In this document: positions 8,258-19,048 of the stretch, piece after piece
Layout of the letters: the number at the start of each line of letters is the position of its first letter
How positions within the stretch are numbered: the stretch's first letter is position 1
From: Clostridiales bacterium
Lineage (GTDB): Bacteria > Bacillota > Clostridia > Christensenellales > CAG-138
Direction: 5' to 3'
Length of the DNA stretch: 51,439 nt
NCBI GenBank assembly: GCA_009779405.1
Contig: WREI01000010.1
Coordinates: forward strand, 1 to 51,439
Position numbers and translations under genes: made by a program
The notes under the pieces: generated by a model
The model's input: the letters and a program-made list of their open reading frames with translations, nothing else
Databases searched by the model: none
Told to the model about the DNA's origin: nothing

Positions 8258-9466
8258 CTATACCTCCTCTTCGCCGTACACCGCGCCCTTGGGGAGCCTT
8301 GTGCCCGCGTGCAGCGTCACGCGGCTGCCGATCAGCACCAGGTCGCCCGTCAGGCTGTCGTCCACCTGCTCGCCCTCGCGGCGTCGGTCGCCCAGCACGC
8401 AGTCGTCCTCTATCACCGTGTTTTCATCGATGATGGCCTTGTAAATCTTGCAACGTTTGCCGATCTTGGAATTCGGCAGGATAACCGAATCGACGACCTC
8501 GCTGCCCTCGTCCACCTCGGAGCCGAAGAAGAGCACCGAGCGCTTTACGCTGCCGCGCACAACGGAGCCCTCGGCGACCAGAGATTCCGTGATCACCGCG
8601 TCGTGGCCAATATAGTGCGGGGGCTTGACGGGATTGCGCGTATAGATGCGCCAGTTGGGGTCGTTCAAATCCAGCACGGGCGGATCGCCCAAGAGGTCCA
8701 TGTTCGCTTCCCAGAGCGAGGACAGGGTGCCAACATCCTTCCAATAGCCCGCGAACGGATAGGCCACCATGCGCTCCTCCCGCGCCAGCATGGCGGGGAT
8801 GATATTCTTGCCGAAGTCCTTATCGCTGGCGGGATCCAGCTCATCTGCCAGCAGATAGCTCTTCAGGGTCTGCCACCGGAAGATATAGATACCCATGCTC
8901 GCGTTGTTGCTCTTGGGCACTTTCGGCTTCTCCTCAAAGGAGACGATATTGTCTCGCTCGTCCGTGTTCATGATCCCAAAGCGCGAGGCCTCCTCCATCG
9001 GCACGCGGATGACGGCGATGGTCGCCGCAGCCTTCTTCTGGATGTGGTGGCGCAGCATGGCGGCATAGTCCATCTTATAGATATGGTCGCCCGAGAGGAT
9101 GAGCACATACTCGGGATCATACTGGTCGACAAAGGCGATGTTCTGATAGATGGCGTTGGCGGTGCCGCTGTACCATTGCCCGACCTTCTCGGTCATATAG
9201 GGCGGCAGGACGAAGACGCCGCCGTCGTTGCGGTCCAAATCCCAGTGCTGGCCCGTGCCGAGGTAGGAGTTGAGCTCGAGGGGGCGGTACTGCGTCAGCA
9301 CACCAACCGTATCGATATCCGAATTGACGCAGTTGCTGAGCGGGAAATCGATGATGCGGTATTTGCCGCCGAAAGGCACAGCGGGCTTGGCCATATCGGA
9401 GGTGAGTATCCCCAGACGGCTGCCCTGCCCGCCCGCGAGCAGCATGGCGACGATTTTCTTTTTCAT
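8258..9466 (-). CDS. glgC: Glucose-1-phosphate adenylyltransferase
   Basis: [49 protein letters not shown]. Confidence 0.95.
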   Translation of the reverse strand: MKKKIVAMLLAGGQGSRLGILTSDMAKPAVPFGGKYRIIDFPLSNCVNSDIDTVGVLTQYRPLELNSYLGTGQHWDLDRNDGGVFVLPPYMTEKVGQWYSGTANAIYQNIAFVDQYDPEYVLILSGDHIYKMDYAAMLRHHIQKKAAATIAVIRVPMEEASRFGIMNTDERDNIVSFEEKPKVPKSNNASMGIYIFRWQTLKSYLLADELDPASDKDFGKNIIPAMLAREERMVAYPFAGYWKDVGTLSSLWEANMDLLGDPPVLDLNDPNWRIYTRNPVKPPHYIGHDAVITESLVAEGSVVRGSVKRSVLFFGSEVDEGSEVVDSVILPNSKIGKRCKIYKAIIDENTVIEDDCVLGDRRREGEQVDDSLTGDLVLIGSRVTLHAGTRLPKGAVYGEEEV

Positions 9467-9486
9467 AGACGTCTCCTTTCTTGGTT

Positions 9487-9586
9487 AGGCAATAGGCAGT
9501 AGGCAGTGGGCAGTAGGGAATGAATTCCCTAACACCTTGCGCCACTGCATATAATTAAAGCAAACCTACTCTGCCTGTTGCCTACT
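9487..9586. repeat. Composite element C: arms of GGCAGTA-type degenerate tandem repeats plus one GTAG palindrome
   Basis: AGGCAATAGGCAGTAGGCAGTGGGCAGTAG ... GTAGGGAATGAATTCCC (9513-9529) ... CCTACTCTGCCTGTTGCCTACT (9565-9586). Confidence 0.75.
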
Positions 9587-11441
9587 CCTCACAAACAAAA
9601 TACACCGCCCCAAACGGTGGCAGCTGCACCGACAAGCGGTGCAAAAACCGGTCGAGGGGAACCGGGATGGTCTCCACGGGGGGGGTATTCTCAAAATCGC
9701 CCGTGCCGCCGAAGCGCGGGGCGTCGGAGGAGAATACCTGCGTGTAGGTACCCGCCTTGGGGACGCCCAGGGTATAGGCGCGGTCGGGTACGGGCGTGAA
9801 GTTGAACAGGCAGAGCAGCTTGTTGCCCGCTTCATCCCGCCGATAGAAGCCGCAGACCGAGCGGTCGCTGTCGTTGACGACGGCCCATTCGAAGCCGAAC
9901 CAGTCGTCGTCGCACTGATAGAGAGCGGGCGTGTCCTGATAATATCGGTTCAGCTCCCGCGTAAAGCGCTGCATCTCCACATGTTTGGGGTACTCGAGCA
10001 GCAGCCAGTCGAGACTCTCGTCAAAGCGCCATTCGATAAACTGGCCGATCTCCATGCCCATAAAGGTCAGTTTTTTGCCGGGGTGGGCGATCATATAGGC
10101 ATAGAGCAGGCGCAATTGCGCGAACTTCTGCCAGTAGTCGCCCGGCATCTTGTTCAGCATGGACAGCTTGCCGTGCACCACCTCGTCGTGCGAGAAGGAG
10201 AGCATATAGTATTCCGAAAAGGCGTACATCATCTGGAAGGTCAGCTTGTCGTGGTGCCATTTGCGGTAATAGGAGTCCATCTGCATATATTTCAGCAGAT
10301 CGTTCATCCAGCCCATATTCCACTTATAGTCGAAGCCCAGACTGTCCTCGTGCTTGTTCGTGACTTTCGGGAAGGCCGTGCTCTCCTCCGCGATAAAGAG
10401 CTTATAGCCGGGCAGTTCGTGCACCGCTTCCGCCGTCCGTTGCAGCAGTTCCACGGCGTCGAGGTTCTCCTTGCCGCCGTAGCGGTTGGCCAGCCATTCG
10501 CCCTCGTTGCGCCCGTAGTCCAAGTAGAGCATGCAGGATACCGCGTCGGCGCGCAGGCCGTCAATATGGAACTCCTTCAGCCAATAGACCGCGTTGCTCA
10601 CGAGATAACTGCGCACCTGCGGGCGCCCGTAGTCGAAGAGCAGAGTGCCCCATTGGCGCATATCGGAGCGGCGCGGATCCGGGTGCTCATAGAGGGGCAG
10701 ACCGTCAAAGCGCGCCAGTCCGTGCGCATCCCGCGTGAAGTGGGCGGGCACCCAGTCCATCAGCACGCCTATCCCCTTCTCGTGGGCACGGTTGACCAAG
10801 TATTTCAGGTCGTCCGGGCTGCCATAGCGGGCCGTGGGCGCAAAGTATCCGGTCACCTGATAGCCCCAGCTGGGCGTATAGGGGTGGCACATCAGCGGCA
10901 TCAGCTCGATGTGCGTATAGCCCATATCCGCCGCGTAATCCACCAGCTCGTGCGCCAGCTGGCGATAGGTGAGCCCCTTCTTCCAGCTGCCCGCGTGCAC
11001 CTCATAGATGTTGACGGGCTTGTTGTGATAGGTATGGTTGCCCGCGAGGTATTTTTCATCGGTCCACGGAAAAGGTTCCGCGTCCCAAATCATACTGGCC
11101 GTGCCGTTCTTCTCGCAGGCGGCGGCATAGGGATCGGCCTTGAGGACGACGTTCCCGTCGCGCCCCATCACGGCATACTTGTAGAGGTTCGTGTGATTGG
11201 CAATGCCGATGAAGATTTCCCAAACACCCGTGCTGCCCACGGGAGTCATAATGTCCGCGCTCTGGTTCCAATAGTTCCAGTCCCCCACGACGGACACGCG
11301 CATGGCGTTGGGCGCCCAAACGGCGAAGCGGTGCGCGGGCCGACCGTTCCACTCGACCCTGTGACAGCCGAGGGATTCATAAGCAGAGCTGCTCGTACCC
11401 TCATTGAAGTAATAGAGTTCCAATTCCGACAATTGCCCCAT
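9582..11441 (-). CDS. glgB: 1,4-alpha-glucan branching enzyme
   Basis: WAPNAMRVSVVGDWNYW; GYTHIELMPLMCHPYTPSWGYQVTGYFAPTARYG; FSHDEVVHGKLSMLNKMPGDYWQKFAQLR. Confidence 0.95.
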   Translation of the reverse strand: MGQLSELELYYFNEGTSSSAYESLGCHRVEWNGRPAHRFAVWAPNAMRVSVVGDWNYWNQSADIMTPVGSTGVWEIFIGIANHTNLYKYAVMGRDGNVVLKADPYAAACEKNGTASMIWDAEPFPWTDEKYLAGNHTYHNKPVNIYEVHAGSWKKGLTYRQLAHELVDYAADMGYTHIELMPLMCHPYTPSWGYQVTGYFAPTARYGSPDDLKYLVNRAHEKGIGVLMDWVPAHFTRDAHGLARFDGLPLYEHPDPRRSDMRQWGTLLFDYGRPQVRSYLVSNAVYWLKEFHIDGLRADAVSCMLYLDYGRNEGEWLANRYGGKENLDAVELLQRTAEAVHELPGYKLFIAEESTAFPKVTNKHEDSLGFDYKWNMGWMNDLLKYMQMDSYYRKWHHDKLTFQMMYAFSEYYMLSFSHDEVVHGKLSMLNKMPGDYWQKFAQLRLLYAYMIAHPGKKLTFMGMEIGQFIEWRFDESLDWLLLEYPKHVEMQRFTRELNRYYQDTPALYQCDDDWFGFEWAVVNDSDRSVCGFYRRDEAGNKLLCLFNFTPVPDRAYTLGVPKAGTYTQVFSSDAPRFGGTGDFENTPPVETIPVPLDRFLHRLSVQLPPFGAVYFVCEE

Positions 11442-11520
11442 ATCCGTCTCCCCGTATTATAAGTATAGGTTTACATGCATATAATAACACATTATAGAGG
11501 GAAATAAAACAGGTTTTTAT

Positions 11521-11624
11521 GTAGTTATCAAACGTCAGACGTCAGTCATCAGTTTCTGCAAGCGGAGCCACAAAAAAGGCATCCCGCAAAGGGATGCCTA
11601 CCATCAACTGACGTCTGATAACTA
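11521..11624. repeat. Composite element F: AGTTATCA(G)ACGTCAG arms in inverted orientation with one palindrome
   Basis: AGTTATCAAACGTCAGACGTCAGTCATCAG ... GGCATCCCGCAAAGGGATGCCTAC (11578-11601) ... CAACTGACGTCTGATAACTA. Confidence 0.75.
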
Positions 11625-14600
11625 ATCCAAGCGTCTCCGCTTCTTTCCAACCAGCACAAGCCCCAACCCAAGAAGGCTCCCCGCCAGCGTCGGCCATAGC
11701 AGCAGGGTATATCCGCCCTCTCCGGTCGCGGCGTGCTCGAGGATCGTCATCGTGCCTTTCACAAAGGTGATTGTATAATTCGGGTTTGCGAAGGCTTCCT
11801 TTTCCACAATGTCATATTCACCGGGCTCCGTGCCGCTGTATTGCAGCGAGCCACGCAGGGTATCGCCCGTGAGCAGGGGCGGCTGCACGGTCCAGGTCAG
11901 CGCGGGATCCTCCGCGTCCACATATTTCATCTGATCGTTCGCCGTGACGGTGATGGCCCGTTTTGCAATCGTCATCGTACCCGGCACAAAGGTCAGGGCA
12001 TAGTTGTCAGACTGTAAGCCTGTGACGCTGAGGGGATACGCGTCCGCATTGGTACCGAAATAGTTGTATACGGGCGTGCCGTATATCGCGTCTTCCGCCG
12101 TATCGCTGTATTTCAATTGGGACGCATTCACCGTATAGCCGAAAACCGGGTCGGGTTCGCCATAGGTCTTGCCCGCGTCGTTCACCGTGACGGTCAGCGG
12201 GGCCTTTGCAACCGTGATGCGGATGCTCCCCTCGGCGGAAGCATTGTAGTTGCCGTCGCCATCTTTCTTAACATATACCGTCACTTCGCCCGCCGCGATA
12301 ATCGTCACTACGCCCGTGTCGGGGTCTACCGTCACGATGCTTTCATCGCTGCTGCGGTAGATATATGCCCCACTGCTCTCGCCGCCCGTCACGTCGGGCA
12401 GGGGGAAGGGCGCGTCGCCATAGGTGACGGTGATCTCGGCATCGGCAAATGCGGGCGTGCTCTGCGCGCCCTTGTTCGTGTTATAGGGCCAAGCTTCGGA
12501 CTCGCCGGGATTCAGGTTCGCATCGCCCTCAAACACGGCGGTGATGAGGTGCCCTCCCACGGGGAACGCGGTGCTTTGCAGCGTCGCAACGCCAAACTCG
12601 TCACAGACGGCCGTACCCAGCAAGACTCCGTCCAGCATGAAGGCGATCGTTTTGCCCGCCAGCTCGTCCGCGCCGGGGGCAATCACTGCCAGCTGTGCCG
12701 TGATGGCGACTTCATCGCCGTATGCAGAGGATGTGGGCGCGACACTCGTAACGTTTACGCTTGTATCCGCCTTAAGCACAATCTGCACATGCACTTCCGT
12801 GGTGGAAGGGTTGTAATTGTTGCTGCCCGAATATACCGCCGTGATGTCGTGTGATCCCACAGCAAGGGAGGTGGTGGAAAAACTCGAAAGCGCTATTTCA
12901 TTCACGTTTTTCGTTCCCAACAGGGTGGCCCCATCGTAATAATCGACCGTGCCTGTGGGTGCCGGGTTGCTGGTGTTGCCGGGGATATCGCCGTTCACCG
13001 AAGTAAGGAAAATGGCGGCCTGTCCGTATACCGTGGGGTTGATTGTGTTGGCCTGGTAAAGGAAGTGGATTTTGGAGTTTGCCTTATCCACCGTATGATC
13101 CAGCGGGGCGGATTCGGATTCGTTATAGGTATCGTTTCCCAGATACTTTGCCACAATGGTGTGCGTACCACCGGAAAGATAATCGACACTCCATGTTGTC
13201 TGTCCCGCCGCGTCCAGCGTTATCTCCCTGCGAAGGACGCCGTCCGCATAGAACTGGATCCTGCCCGCAGGCGTGCCGCTTGCGGCAGCAACCGTGGCGG
13301 TGAAGCTGACGCTTTTCGAATACAGACTGGGGCTGCCCGAGGAGACCAGCGTTGTCGTAGTGTCTATCTTCTCAACATTGAGCTGCGCGCCCTTGCCCGT
13401 GGCGCTGGTCACGCCAAGGAAGGTAAAGCTGACCTCCTTGCCCCCTGCTGTACCCAAAGTGGCTTCTACGGCGGCTTTGTCATTGTCGATACTCGGCAGA
13501 TCATAGGGGATATCCTCCTCCACACCGTTGGTATAGGTGAATTTCAACAGCGTGCCGGTCAGATCAATCGTCGTATCCGTTACAAGATAGCTCGTCTTGT
13601 CCGGCTGGGTGGTGACTTCAACGGTAAGCAGCGCGTTCTGGCCCAGTTCCACCGCGCCGTAACTGACCGCGCCGCTCGTCGCGCGCATCGCGCCTGTCTG
13701 GTCTTTTTGGAGAGCGCTCACTACGGCGGCCCTTTGTCCCGCATCCAAGTAAGAAATGGAATTGACGGTAAACGCCGAGATGGCTGTGTTCGTACCCGCC
13801 GCGATGCCGTTGCCCAATATGGGATGGATGGTGCCGCTCAGCATATTCAGCCCGAACACATGCCGCCTCATGATATACACGGCAGGGCTGCTGCCGGGGA
13901 GGGTGCTCAGCCCTTCGATAAAGTTATCAAAGCCCATAAAGTTGCCCGGCCCGTTGACCTGGCCGCCGACATTGCCCATGATGATGCTGTTATATGGGTA
14001 TATGAATTTACCGCTGTCTATGAAGCTTCCGGCACCCGTGTTATCCGTGATGGTGCTGTGGAATATATAGGTTCTCGTGCCGCAGTCAATGGTGCCGCCT
14101 GTAGAAGTTGCGCCCGTGTTGCCCGAAACCGTGCAGTTGGTTAGAACCAATGTGGGCGCGCCGGGTGCATATATCGCGGCGCCGCTGCCGCCGGGGGCCT
14201 TGTTATCGATGAACGCGGACGCGTTTACCATGGCGTTGCCGACGGATACCCGCAGTCCGCCGCCGTTGCCGCCCGTGCTGTTGCCGATCAGGGTACAGCC
14301 GTTCAGTGTGACGGTATTGGCGTATACCCCGCCGCCTTCGCTGCCTGCCGTATTGTTCTTCAGCGTGCAGCCGTTCAGCGTAACAGAAGCGGAGCTGTAT
14401 ATGGCGCCGCCGTAGGTTCCGGCAGTGTTGCCCTCAAACGTGCAGCTGTTCAGCACAGAACTGGACGAGGTGTCCAAAAACAGTGCGCCGCCGAAGCGAT
14501 TGCCGCTGCTGCTTGCCGCATTGCCCACAAAGCTGCAATCGGTCAGGGTGGCTGTGTTCACGATGGACACGGCGGCGCCGCCGCTGTTGGTGCTGCTCGG

Positions 14601-16892
14601 TGCCGTGTTGCCGGTGAAGTGGCAGTCGGTCAATGTCGCGTTGATTGCATGCATGCCGCCGCCGCGGAGTATGTTTCCGGCGTTGCCGTCTATCTTGTTC
14701 CCGGCAAAATAACAGCCGCGCAGGTTCGCGGTGTTCGCATACAGCGCGCCGCCGCGTATAGTCCCACTGTAACCGTTGACGCTGTTGCCGACAAATGCGC
14801 AGTCGATTGCCGTGACTGTGCCGTTCGCGATGGAGACCGCACCGCCGCAATACCCGGTGTTGTTCTCAAAATAGCAGTTGCGCAGGACATGCGTACCCGC
14901 GTCGGACAGATACAGTGCGCCGCCGTAGCTGCCCCCGTTTTCGACAAAGCGGCAACCGCTGATCTTGGCATTGCCGCCCACATATACCGCGCCGCCGTTG
15001 GTATAAGCGGAGTTGCGTGTCGCAAAGTCACAGTCGCGCAGGGTGGCATTCCCCGCCGCATAGATCGCGCCGCCGTTGACGCGGGCAATATTCCCCGAAA
15101 AGACACAGGACTGCGCCACCACCGAACCGGAACTGTTGATACCGCCGCCGTTGCCGCCGTCGGGCGCGCGCGTATCCAAGATGTGCAGTCCATAATAATA
15201 GGTCGTCTCCGTGCCGGATGCCGAAAAACCGCGGGTATTTCCCAACATCCGCGCATCCAAGCTGATTTCCGACAGGCCGTCCGCGCCTAAGCGCCCGATA
15301 ATCATCATATCGTCCGCGAGGGAGATATTGCCTGCTTCGATATGAAACTTACTTGTACCGGAAACGCTGTCGGTCGCGGCGAAATATATGACGCACCTGT
15401 CTGGCAGGGGCGCTGTGCTGTACGCCGCCGCTTCCGATGCACGCTGGTACAGGGAACCGGTTCCCGAACCGGCACTGGTTGTAACCACCCAACTCCGCGC
15501 CGACAGGTTGCACGCGCCGAACTGACAGACGCCGCCCGCCGTGCCGCGGTCGCTGCCCGCCGCGTCGGTCTCGTAGCCACTCAGCACGGTCGCCAAAGAG
15601 GGCAGCCCCTCGGGGAGCAGCATCAGATAATTATACGTGAGGGAGTTGTTGCCGAAACAATTGGCATAACTTAGGTCAAATGCGTTTTCGCCGCCCAAAT
15701 CCGTCCCGCTTTTCGTATAATCGGTCATCCCGTCCAGCGTTATCAGGCAGTTTTGGGCGTAGATGGTTCCCGATACGGCTATATTGTATTTATCAAAGTA
15801 ACCCTTCTTGTTGTCGGTAAAGGTGCAATGGATAAGGTTGGCGTCGCCGCCCTTGCCCGAAACCTGCGAAACCACCAGCACCGCGTCACCGCCAGCGGCG
15901 CCGGGGTGCCGATTGTCGAAAAATGTGGTATTGACCGCCGTGACATTCCCGCCTGCGGTATACATGGCGGACATGCCCGTATTGCCCGAGAACGCGCAGT
16001 TCAACAGTTCGGTATCGTCATACGTATACAGGCCGCCCGAGACCGAGCCTGTGTTATTCAAAAACACGCAGTCCGTCACTGTGGCTAAGCCGCTGATATA
16101 CGCGCCGCCGCCGAAGGCGGCACGGTTGCCGTTAAACAGGCAGCGGTTCAGCGTGCCGGCGCCCGTGATGTTCAAGCCGCCGGCCCTGCCCGTGCTATAG
16201 GTGATTGCATTGTCGGTGAAGATGCAGTCCGTGACTGTGGCCGCGCCGTTTAATTCCGCCGCGCCGGTGATATACGCCGTGTTTCCCGTGAAGCGGCAGC
16301 CGTTCAATGTGGCCGCGCCGCCCACGCGCAGCGCGCCGCCATAGCCCGCCGCCGTGTTGCCGATAAAGTCACAATTCGTCAGCGTGGCAGTCCCGCTGAC
16401 GCGCGTCGCGCCGCCGTCGGCGCCGCTATAGTTGTCCCGGAACACGCAGAAATCAAAGACGGCGTTGCCCGATGCAACGTGCACCGCGCCGCCATCACCG
16501 CTTGCATTCCCGCCCTCGAGCGCCAGCCCGCGCAGGGTCAGGGTGTCGGCGCTGCAGTGCAGCAGCCGGAACGCGGTCACCGCATCCCGCTCTATCGTAA
16601 CAATCCCGCCGCCGTCTATGGTGAGACTCTTGCTAAAACTGATCTCGCCGGAGGTCAGCGTAACCGTCGTCAGGCCCGGCGCGAAGATGATCGTGTCGCC
16701 GTCCTCGGCACTCGCGATCACGTCCCTCAGTGAGTCGTCGCCGCTGTCACCGCCGTTCTTGACAACCAGGGTCGGCTTCGTGGGCGCGGCCTTGGCGGCT
16801 ATGGGTGCAAAGCCCCAAAATCCTGCCGCCAGCAAGATCACCAACAAGACGGATGCAATGCGTTTCCCCAAAAAACTGTTTTTCTGCAGCAT
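11622..16892 (-). CDS. Very large surface protein: Pmp-like right-handed beta-helix repeats, Ig-like domain 3 repeats, MBG-type domains, C-terminal membrane anchor
   Basis: Start at 16892 (MLQKNSFLGKRIASVLLVILLAAGFWGFAPIAAKA, preceded by GGGGAAAGGG); many FxGNxAxxxGGA repeats; ATTTLVSSGSPSLYSKSVSFTATV (Ig-like 3); MBG motifs KTYGEPDPVFGYTV; C-term hydrophobic segment + KKRRRLD. Confidence 0.85.
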   Translation of the reverse strand: MLQKNSFLGKRIASVLLVILLAAGFWGFAPIAAKAAPTKPTLVVKNGGDSGDDSLRDVIASAEDGDTIIFAPGLTTVTLTSGEISFSKSLTIDGGGIVTIERDAVTAFRLLHCSADTLTLRGLALEGGNASGDGGAVHVASGNAVFDFCVFRDNYSGADGGATRVSGTATLTNCDFIGNTAAGYGGALRVGGAATLNGCRFTGNTAYITGAAELNGAATVTDCIFTDNAITYSTGRAGGLNITGAGTLNRCLFNGNRAAFGGGAYISGLATVTDCVFLNNTGSVSGGLYTYDDTELLNCAFSGNTGMSAMYTAGGNVTAVNTTFFDNRHPGAAGGDAVLVVSQVSGKGGDANLIHCTFTDNKKGYFDKYNIAVSGTIYAQNCLITLDGMTDYTKSGTDLGGENAFDLSYANCFGNNSLTYNYLMLLPEGLPSLATVLSGYETDAAGSDRGTAGGVCQFGACNLSARSWVVTTSAGSGTGSLYQRASEAAAYSTAPLPDRCVIYFAATDSVSGTSKFHIEAGNISLADDMMIIGRLGADGLSEISLDARMLGNTRGFSASGTETTYYYGLHILDTRAPDGGNGGGINSSGSVVAQSCVFSGNIARVNGGAIYAAGNATLRDCDFATRNSAYTNGGAVYVGGNAKISGCRFVENGGSYGGALYLSDAGTHVLRNCYFENNTGYCGGAVSIANGTVTAIDCAFVGNSVNGYSGTIRGGALYANTANLRGCYFAGNKIDGNAGNILRGGGMHAINATLTDCHFTGNTAPSSTNSGGAAVSIVNTATLTDCSFVGNAASSSGNRFGGALFLDTSSSSVLNSCTFEGNTAGTYGGAIYSSASVTLNGCTLKNNTAGSEGGGVYANTVTLNGCTLIGNSTGGNGGGLRVSVGNAMVNASAFIDNKAPGGSGAAIYAPGAPTLVLTNCTVSGNTGATSTGGTIDCGTRTYIFHSTITDNTGAGSFIDSGKFIYPYNSIIMGNVGGQVNGPGNFMGFDNFIEGLSTLPGSSPAVYIMRRHVFGLNMLSGTIHPILGNGIAAGTNTAISAFTVNSISYLDAGQRAAVVSALQKDQTGAMRATSGAVSYGAVELGQNALLTVEVTTQPDKTSYLVTDTTIDLTGTLLKFTYTNGVEEDIPYDLPSIDNDKAAVEATLGTAGGKEVSFTFLGVTSATGKGAQLNVEKIDTTTTLVSSGSPSLYSKSVSFTATVAAASGTPAGRIQFYADGVLRREITLDAAGQTTWSVDYLSGGTHTIVAKYLGNDTYNESESAPLDHTVDKANSKIHFLYQANTINPTVYGQAAIFLTSVNGDIPGNTSNPAPTGTVDYYDGATLLGTKNVNEIALSSFSTTSLAVGSHDITAVYSGSNNYNPSTTEVHVQIVLKADTSVNVTSVAPTSSAYGDEVAITAQLAVIAPGADELAGKTIAFMLDGVLLGTAVCDEFGVATLQSTAFPVGGHLITAVFEGDANLNPGESEAWPYNTNKGAQSTPAFADAEITVTYGDAPFPLPDVTGGESSGAYIYRSSDESIVTVDPDTGVVTIIAAGEVTVYVKKDGDGNYNASAEGSIRITVAKAPLTVTVNDAGKTYGEPDPVFGYTVNASQLKYSDTAEDAIYGTPVYNYFGTNADAYPLSVTGLQSDNYALTFVPGTMTIAKRAITVTANDQMKYVDAEDPALTWTVQPPLLTGDTLRGSLQYSGTEPGEYDIVEKEAFANPNYTITFVKGTMTILEHAATGEGGYTLLLWPTLAGSLLGLGLVLVGKKRRRLD

Positions 16893-17031
16893 ATTTGTAC
16901 CCTTTCCCCGTTCGAGTATCAAAAACCCTAATTCTACGTATGTAGTATAACATAATATCGGCAAAACGCTATACAAAAATCCAAACAACGTGTATACTGA
17001 ATATACAAAAAAAGTCTTTCGGGAGTTTTTT

Positions 17032-17472
17032 ATGCGTATTGTCATCGGCGGCGACCACGGCGGCTTTGCCCTAAAGCACGCGGTGTTCGCCTTTCTTTCG
17101 GAAAACGGGTACGATGTGCGGGATTTGGGCTGCTTTGACTTGCAGAGCGTCGATTACCCCGACTATGGCTTTGCCGTGGGCGAAGCGGTTGCGAGTGGGC
17201 AGGCAGACCGCGGCATCGCCATCTGCACCACGGGCATAGGCATATGTATGGCCGCGAACAAGGTTGCGGGCGTGCGCGCCGCGCTCTGCACCACGATCCT
17301 CGCGGCGGAGATGACCCGCCGCCACAACGACGCGAACGTGCTCTGTCTGGGCGGGAACACAGTGTCAAACGAGCAGGCCATCGCCATCACACAAACCTTT
17401 CTCGGCACGGAATTTGAGGGCGGGCGCCACGCCGTCCGCGTAGAAAAAATCAACCACTACAAAAATATATAA
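17032..17472 (+). CDS. rpiB: Ribose-5-phosphate isomerase B
   Basis: [33 protein letters not shown]...[22 protein letters not shown]; start ATG 17032. Confidence 0.93.
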   Translation: MRIVIGGDHGGFALKHAVFAFLSENGYDVRDLGCFDLQSVDYPDYGFAVGEAVASGQADRGIAICTTGIGICMAANKVAGVRAALCTTILAAEMTRRHNDANVLCLGGNTVSNEQAIAITQTFLGTEFEGGRHAVRVEKINHYKNI

Positions 17473-17482
17473 GGAGCGACAC

Positions 17483-18112
17483 ATGAGCAAAGTAACCGTC
17501 ATTGAACATCCCCTGATCCACCACAAGATGGCCATACTGCGGGATAAGCACACGGGCAGCAAGTCCTTCCGCGAGGTCGTCAACGAGCTGGCCCTCCTCG
17601 TGGCCTATGAGGTGACGCGGGACTTCCCGCTGGTGGAGACGGAGATCGAGACGCCGATCACCACAGGCACCTTCAAGGTGCTCGCGAACGAAAAGGTCGC
17701 CGTCATCCCTGTACTGCGCGCGGGGCTCGGCATGGTGGACGGCATCCTGTCCATCATCCCCAACGCGAAGCTGGGGCATATCGGTCTCTACCGCAACCAC
17801 GATACCCTGCTGCCGACCGAGTATTATTGCAAACTGCCCGACGATATCGCCGAGCGCGTATGCATCATCATGGACCCCATGCTCGCGACGGGCAACACCA
17901 CGAATGAAGCCATACGCATGGTCAAGGAGCGCGGGGGCAAGGATATACGCTTCGTATGCCTTCTCGCCGCGCCACAGGGCATAGAAGCCGTGCACCGGGA
18001 GCACCCGGATGTGGATATCTACATCGCCAACGTGGACGGCAAACTGAACGAGCACGGCTACATCGTGCCGGGCTTAGGCGACGCAGGCGATCGGCTGTTT
18101 GGGACGAAGTAA
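17483..18112 (+). CDS. upp: Uracil phosphoribosyltransferase
   Basis: [43 protein letters not shown]...[12 protein letters not shown]. Confidence 0.96.
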   Translation: MSKVTVIEHPLIHHKMAILRDKHTGSKSFREVVNELALLVAYEVTRDFPLVETEIETPITTGTFKVLANEKVAVIPVLRAGLGMVDGILSIIPNAKLGHIGLYRNHDTLLPTEYYCKLPDDIAERVCIIMDPMLATGNTTNEAIRMVKERGGKDIRFVCLLAAPQGIEAVHREHPDVDIYIANVDGKLNEHGYIVPGLGDAGDRLFGTK

Positions 18113-18116
18113 CAGG

Positions 18117-18146
18117 TAATAAGTAATAATGCAGAATGCAGAGATT
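18117..18146. repeat. Single arm G of the GCAGAATGCAGA repeat family
   Basis: GGTAATAAGTAATAATGCAGAATGCAGAGA, identical to the reverse complement of the right arm at 38774-38803. Confidence 0.75.
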
Positions 18147-18956
18147 TCGGTTCTTTGCCGACCCCTCGATATCCCTTTCTCCCGTCTTATCCCCCCGCTC
18201 TCGTCGCCCTCCTGGGCGGCGGCGCGGGCGGAGGGGCGGGTGGATGCGGTTGCGCACGAACGGCAGCTGCATGCGGATACAGGGGCCGCCTATCCCTGGG
18301 CGAACGTGCTGCTGCTCTTGGCGCAGTGCTATGATCCGTTCCCCGCGGGCTGCGGGATTTCGCCCTATTATATCGCAAGCAATACATTTTATCATAAGAC
18401 TAACGCCCTGTTGGACGCGCTGCAGGAGCGGGACATACGCGCCGAGCGCGCAAAAATTCCGTTTCGTGCCGTCTTTCTGGAAGCAGGCATAGGCCGCGTC
18501 GGCAGGAATGCCCTGCTTTCCATCGAGCCCTATGGCACGCGCGTGGCGCTGCAAGTCCTTGCGCTTGCTTTGGAGGACCCCATATTTGACCCTATTCCTG
18601 CACGGGACGCGTGGGGTTGCGGGTCTTGCACAGTCTGCCAAGACGCCTGCCCTACGGGCGCGATAGATGAGAGCGGCTGGCATGGAGAGCGCTGCCTGCG
18701 CGCGCACTATTATGACGATCCGCCGCCGCCTTGGGTACTTGCGCATGCCGATACCCTGCTTGGCTGTGAGCACTGCCAGAACGTCTGCCCGCGCAACGCG
18801 CATTTGCGCGCAGTCGAACCGAGTGCAGAAACGAGGGCCGCCCTCGATCCCGCGCGCATCCTGTCGGGCGATATAGCGCCCGCGCTGACCTTGGTCGGCA
18901 AAAACCAGAAGCGCCATCTGATCCGTTCGGCGGTAGTCCTCACAAAGCGCATATAA
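18129..18956 (+). CDS. QueG-like epoxyqueuosine reductase / double-cluster 4Fe-4S protein; start codon inside a repeat arm
   Basis: WGCGSCTVCQDACPTGAI and CEHCQNVCPRNA ferredoxin motifs; RVGRNALLSIEPYGTRVALQVLAL. Confidence 0.8.
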   Translation: MQNAEISVLCRPLDIPFSRLIPPLSSPSWAAARAEGRVDAVAHERQLHADTGAAYPWANVLLLLAQCYDPFPAGCGISPYYIASNTFYHKTNALLDALQERDIRAERAKIPFRAVFLEAGIGRVGRNALLSIEPYGTRVALQVLALALEDPIFDPIPARDAWGCGSCTVCQDACPTGAIDESGWHGERCLRAHYYDDPPPPWVLAHADTLLGCEHCQNVCPRNAHLRAVEPSAETRAALDPARILSGDIAPALTLVGKNQKRHLIRSAVVLTKRI

Positions 18957-19048
18957 TTGCAAAATATGATAAAACAAATCGAACACCCATTGTCCCGCTC
19001 CGCAATATTTGGTAAAATAGAGTACAACAAAAAAAGGAGCACCCTCCC

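Noticed and set aside
8249-9502. 417-aa plus-strand ORF antisense to glgC
   Set aside because: Shadow ORF of a conserved gene.
9639-11462. 607-aa plus-strand ORF antisense to glgB
   Set aside because: Shadow ORF; glgB on the minus strand has full family conservation.
13800-16500. Regularly spaced repeats considered as a CRISPR-like array
   Set aside because: They are degenerate coding repeats of the beta-helix protein with no fixed repeat/spacer structure; no cas genes seen in the window.
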